Source: VAZQ01 sp036522235 (GTDB taxonomy: Bacteria; Pseudomonadota; Alphaproteobacteria; Rhizobiales; Xanthobacteraceae). From it: DNA of 7,425 nt. This document shows, one piece after another, positions 6,050-7,425 of this stretch. The stretch spans positions 1 through 7,425 of the forward strand of contig DATDGG010000053.1 of assembly GCA_036522235.1 (NCBI GenBank). The letters are read 5' to 3'. How positions within the stretch are numbered: the first letter of the stretch is position 1; every line of letters begins with the position of its first letter. A program made the position numbers and the translations under genes. A model generated the notes under the pieces. It ran no database searches, was not told where the DNA came from, and saw nothing but the letters and a program-made list of their open reading frames with translations.

Positions 6050-6083
6050 TAGGTAAAGGCGAAGGCAACAGGTTCGTCCGTAT

Positions 6084-6112
6084 ATGAGACGAATGCGAAT
6101 CGAAATGAGACG
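6084..6112. repeat. Direct repeat ATGAGACG, two copies 21 bp apart, before the acyltransferase gene
   Basis: ATGAGACG occurs at 6084-6091 and 6105-6112, 21 bp apart start to start (two helical turns), in the leader just before the ATG at 6134. The spacing would suit a dimeric regulator on one face of the helix, but no matching regulator can be named. Confidence 0.25.
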
Positions 6113-6133
6113 CCACGAGGCGCGAGTGACCAC

Positions 6134-7195
6134 ATGAGCGACAACAATAACATCCCGAGCCGGGTCGACTGGGTCGACTATGCCAAGGGCTTCTGCATCG
6201 TCTTCGTGGTGATGATGCATTCGACGCTCGGGGTCGAGCAGGCGGCCGGGCAGGAAGGGTTCATGCATACGGTGGTGGCCTTCGCCAAGCCGTTCCGCAT
6301 GCCGGATTTCTTCTTGATATCGGGCCTCTTCCTGGCGCAGGTCATCGACCGCGACTGGCGCACTTATGTCGACCGCAAGGTGGTCCACTTCGCCTATTTC
6401 TATCTGCTGTGGACGGCGCTGCAATTCGCCTTCAAGGCGCCGCTGTTCGCGCAGGAGCATGGCATCGTCGGCACCGCCTGGTTCTATGTGCAATCGTTCT
6501 GGGAGCCGTTCGGCACGCTCTGGTTCATTTATCTGTTGCCGATCTTCTTCACCGTGACCAAGCTCGCCCGGCGCTTCGCGATCCCGCCCGCTTTGGTGTG
6601 GGTCATCGCCGCCGCGCTCGAGACCGCGCCGATCGCCACCGGCTGGACCGTGATCGACGAGTTCGCCGCCCGCTTCGTGTTCTTCTACACCGGCTATCTC
6701 GCCGCCCGGCACGTCTTCGCGCTCGCAACGGCCGCGCAGGCGCAGCCCGAAGCCGCCGCCGCTGGCCTCACGGTCTGGGGCCTCGTCAATGGCGCCCTGG
6801 TGTTCCACGGGCTTTCCGAGCTGCCGCTCGTCTCGCTCGGCCTCGGCCTGGTGGGCGCCATGGCGGTGGTCACGATCTCGGCCCTGATGGCCAAGAGCGA
6901 CCTGTTCCGGCCGCTGCGCTATTGCGGCCGCAATTCCATCGTCATCTATCTCGCCTTCTTCCTGCCCATGGCGCTGTCGCGCACGCTTCTCCTCAAGAGC
7001 GGCTTTATCGCCGATATCGGCGCAGTCTCGCTGGTGGTAACGGCGACCGGGGTCGTGGGCGCACTCGCGCTGTTCTGGGCAACCCGGCACACCTTCCTGC
7101 GCTTCCTGTTCGATCGGCCGGCCCGGTTCTGGATCGCGCCCAAGGTTGCGCCGAAAACCGCCGCGCCCGCACTGGCCCTGCAACCCGCCGAATAG
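6134..7195 (+). CDS. Membrane acyltransferase, acyltransferase-3 family (YcfT-like)
   Basis: Predicted inner-membrane protein that transfers an acyl group, often to a sugar or polysaccharide outside the cytoplasmic face; the real acceptor is unknown. The product is 353 aa with about ten hydrophobic segments. It starts with the family pattern RVDWVDYAKGFCIVFVVMMH (10-29), where the final His H29 is the expected catalytic residue, followed by FRMPDFFLISGLF (54-66) with the conserved Arg R55. CGRNSIVIYLAF (264-275) resembles the GxxSLxIYLxH motif late in the family. The C-terminal 20 residues are Ala/Pro-rich and probably cytoplasmic. No strong Shine-Dalgarno precedes the ATG; a GAGG lies too far upstream to be ideal. 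It sits between the regulator and polA with no obvious link to either. Alternatively it could be a non-catalytic membrane protein of the same fold. Confidence 0.88.
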   Translation: MSDNNNIPSRVDWVDYAKGFCIVFVVMMHSTLGVEQAAGQEGFMHTVVAFAKPFRMPDFFLISGLFLAQVIDRDWRTYVDRKVVHFAYFYLLWTALQFAFKAPLFAQEHGIVGTAWFYVQSFWEPFGTLWFIYLLPIFFTVTKLARRFAIPPALVWVIAAALETAPIATGWTVIDEFAARFVFFYTGYLAARHVFALATAAQAQPEAAAAGLTVWGLVNGALVFHGLSELPLVSLGLGLVGAMAVVTISALMAKSDLFRPLRYCGRNSIVIYLAFFLPMALSRTLLLKSGFIADIGAVSLVVTATGVVGALALFWATRHTFLRFLFDRPARFWIAPKVAPKTAAPALALQPAE

Positions 7196-7254
7196 CTGTT
7201 GGCCGGCAGCGCTCGGCCGTTGCCAAGGGGGCGCGGACAGCCCACATTCCGCGC

Positions 7255-7425
7255 ATGTCCGCGTCCCCGACACCGCGCAAGCCGAAGAAGGGCGATCACG
7301 TCTTCCTGGTGGACGGCTCCTCCTACATTTTCCGCGCCTATCACGCCTTGCCGGTGCTCAACCGCAAATCGGACGGACTGCAGGTCAATGCCGTGCTCGG
7401 CTTCTGCAACATGCTGTGGAAGCTG
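7255..7425 (+). CDS. polA: DNA polymerase I, N-terminal fragment (5'-3' exonuclease domain), cut off by window edge
   Basis: DNA polymerase I fills gaps, removes RNA primers and takes part in excision repair. Only the first 57 codons are present, open to the window edge. After a basic leader (residues 1-12) comes HVFLVDGSSYIFRAYHALP (15-33), the start of the 5'-nuclease domain, with D20 the first metal-binding aspartate and YIFRAYHALP the typical helix. NAVLGFCNMLWKL (45-57) matches the following GxVxGFxNML segment, with the CNMLWKL form common in alphaproteobacterial PolA. The gap to the acyltransferase stop is 59 nt. No strong ribosome site is seen before the ATG; the purine run AAGGGGG is about 24 nt upstream. 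Confidence 0.93.
   Translation, partial: MSASPTPRKPKKGDHVFLVDGSSYIFRAYHALPVLNRKSDGLQVNAVLGFCNMLWKL

Noticed and set aside
7201..7218. GGCCG/CGGCC hairpin after the acyltransferase stop, considered as a terminator
   Set aside because: The stem is 5 bp with an 8-nt loop and is not followed by a T-run, so read-through into polA is equally likely.
5954..7273. Minus-strand reading frame of 439 codons opposite the acyltransferase gene
   Set aside because: The translation is a charged, low-complexity mirror of a membrane-protein gene; the plus strand has the acyltransferase motifs and overlaps the polA start. Not considered a gene.
1..7425. CRISPR arrays, tRNA or rRNA genes, insertion sequences, phage genes
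   Set aside because: No regularly spaced repeats, no tRNA-like arms, no transposase or integrase motifs were seen on either strand.

Overview
The window reads as chromosomal DNA of a GC-rich alphaproteobacterium, most likely in the order Hyphomicrobiales (Rhizobiales). This rests on the codon bias (GC-rich third positions), the alphaproteobacterial look of the DNA polymerase I N-terminus at the right edge, and a short GC-rich palindromic repeat between genes. The placement is inference; no rRNA or other phylogenetic marker is complete here.

Layout from left to right. (1) Positions 1-966, minus strand: the N-terminal 322 residues of a protein that joins a Rieske [2Fe-2S] domain to an NADPH-dependent FMN-reductase/flavodoxin-like domain; it runs off the left edge. 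(2) Positions 967-1279: a 313-bp intergenic stretch with an intrinsic terminator pointing right, a cloverleaf-shaped palindromic repeat and a small hairpin. (3) Positions 4840-1280, minus strand: three tightly packed genes in transcription order, a 2-hydroxycarboxylate transporter (2HCT/CitS-type), a CitE/malyl-CoA-lyase-type lyase and a CaiB/BaiF family III CoA-transferase. The gaps are 11 and 1 nt, so this is almost certainly one operon. (4) Positions 4841-5028: a divergent control region with a good sigma70-type promoter and two T-N11-A boxes whose centres lie 21 bp apart. (5) Positions 5029-5946, plus strand: the divergent LysR-type regulator. (6) Positions 6134-7195, plus strand: a membrane acyltransferase of the acyltransferase-3 family. 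(7) Positions 7255-7425, plus strand: the first 57 codons of polA.

The central group makes sense as one pathway. A 2-hydroxydicarboxylate or tricarboxylate such as malate, citramalate or citrate enters through the 2HCT carrier. The CoA-transferase turns it into its CoA thioester, and the CitE-type lyase cleaves the thioester into acetyl-CoA plus a 2-oxoacid (glyoxylate from malate, pyruvate from citramalate, oxaloacetate from citrate). The LysR protein is the obvious candidate for sensing the acid or a product. This logic resembles citrate lyase, but with separate enzymes working on free CoA rather than on an acyl-carrier protein. No hydratase or dehydrogenase is present in the cluster, which favours an acid that already carries the hydroxyl group. 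The substrate cannot be read from the sequence.

The acyltransferase and polA look like ordinary chromosomal neighbours unrelated to the operon. The Rieske-flavoprotein gene is separated from the operon by the 313-bp spacer and probably has its own transcription unit.
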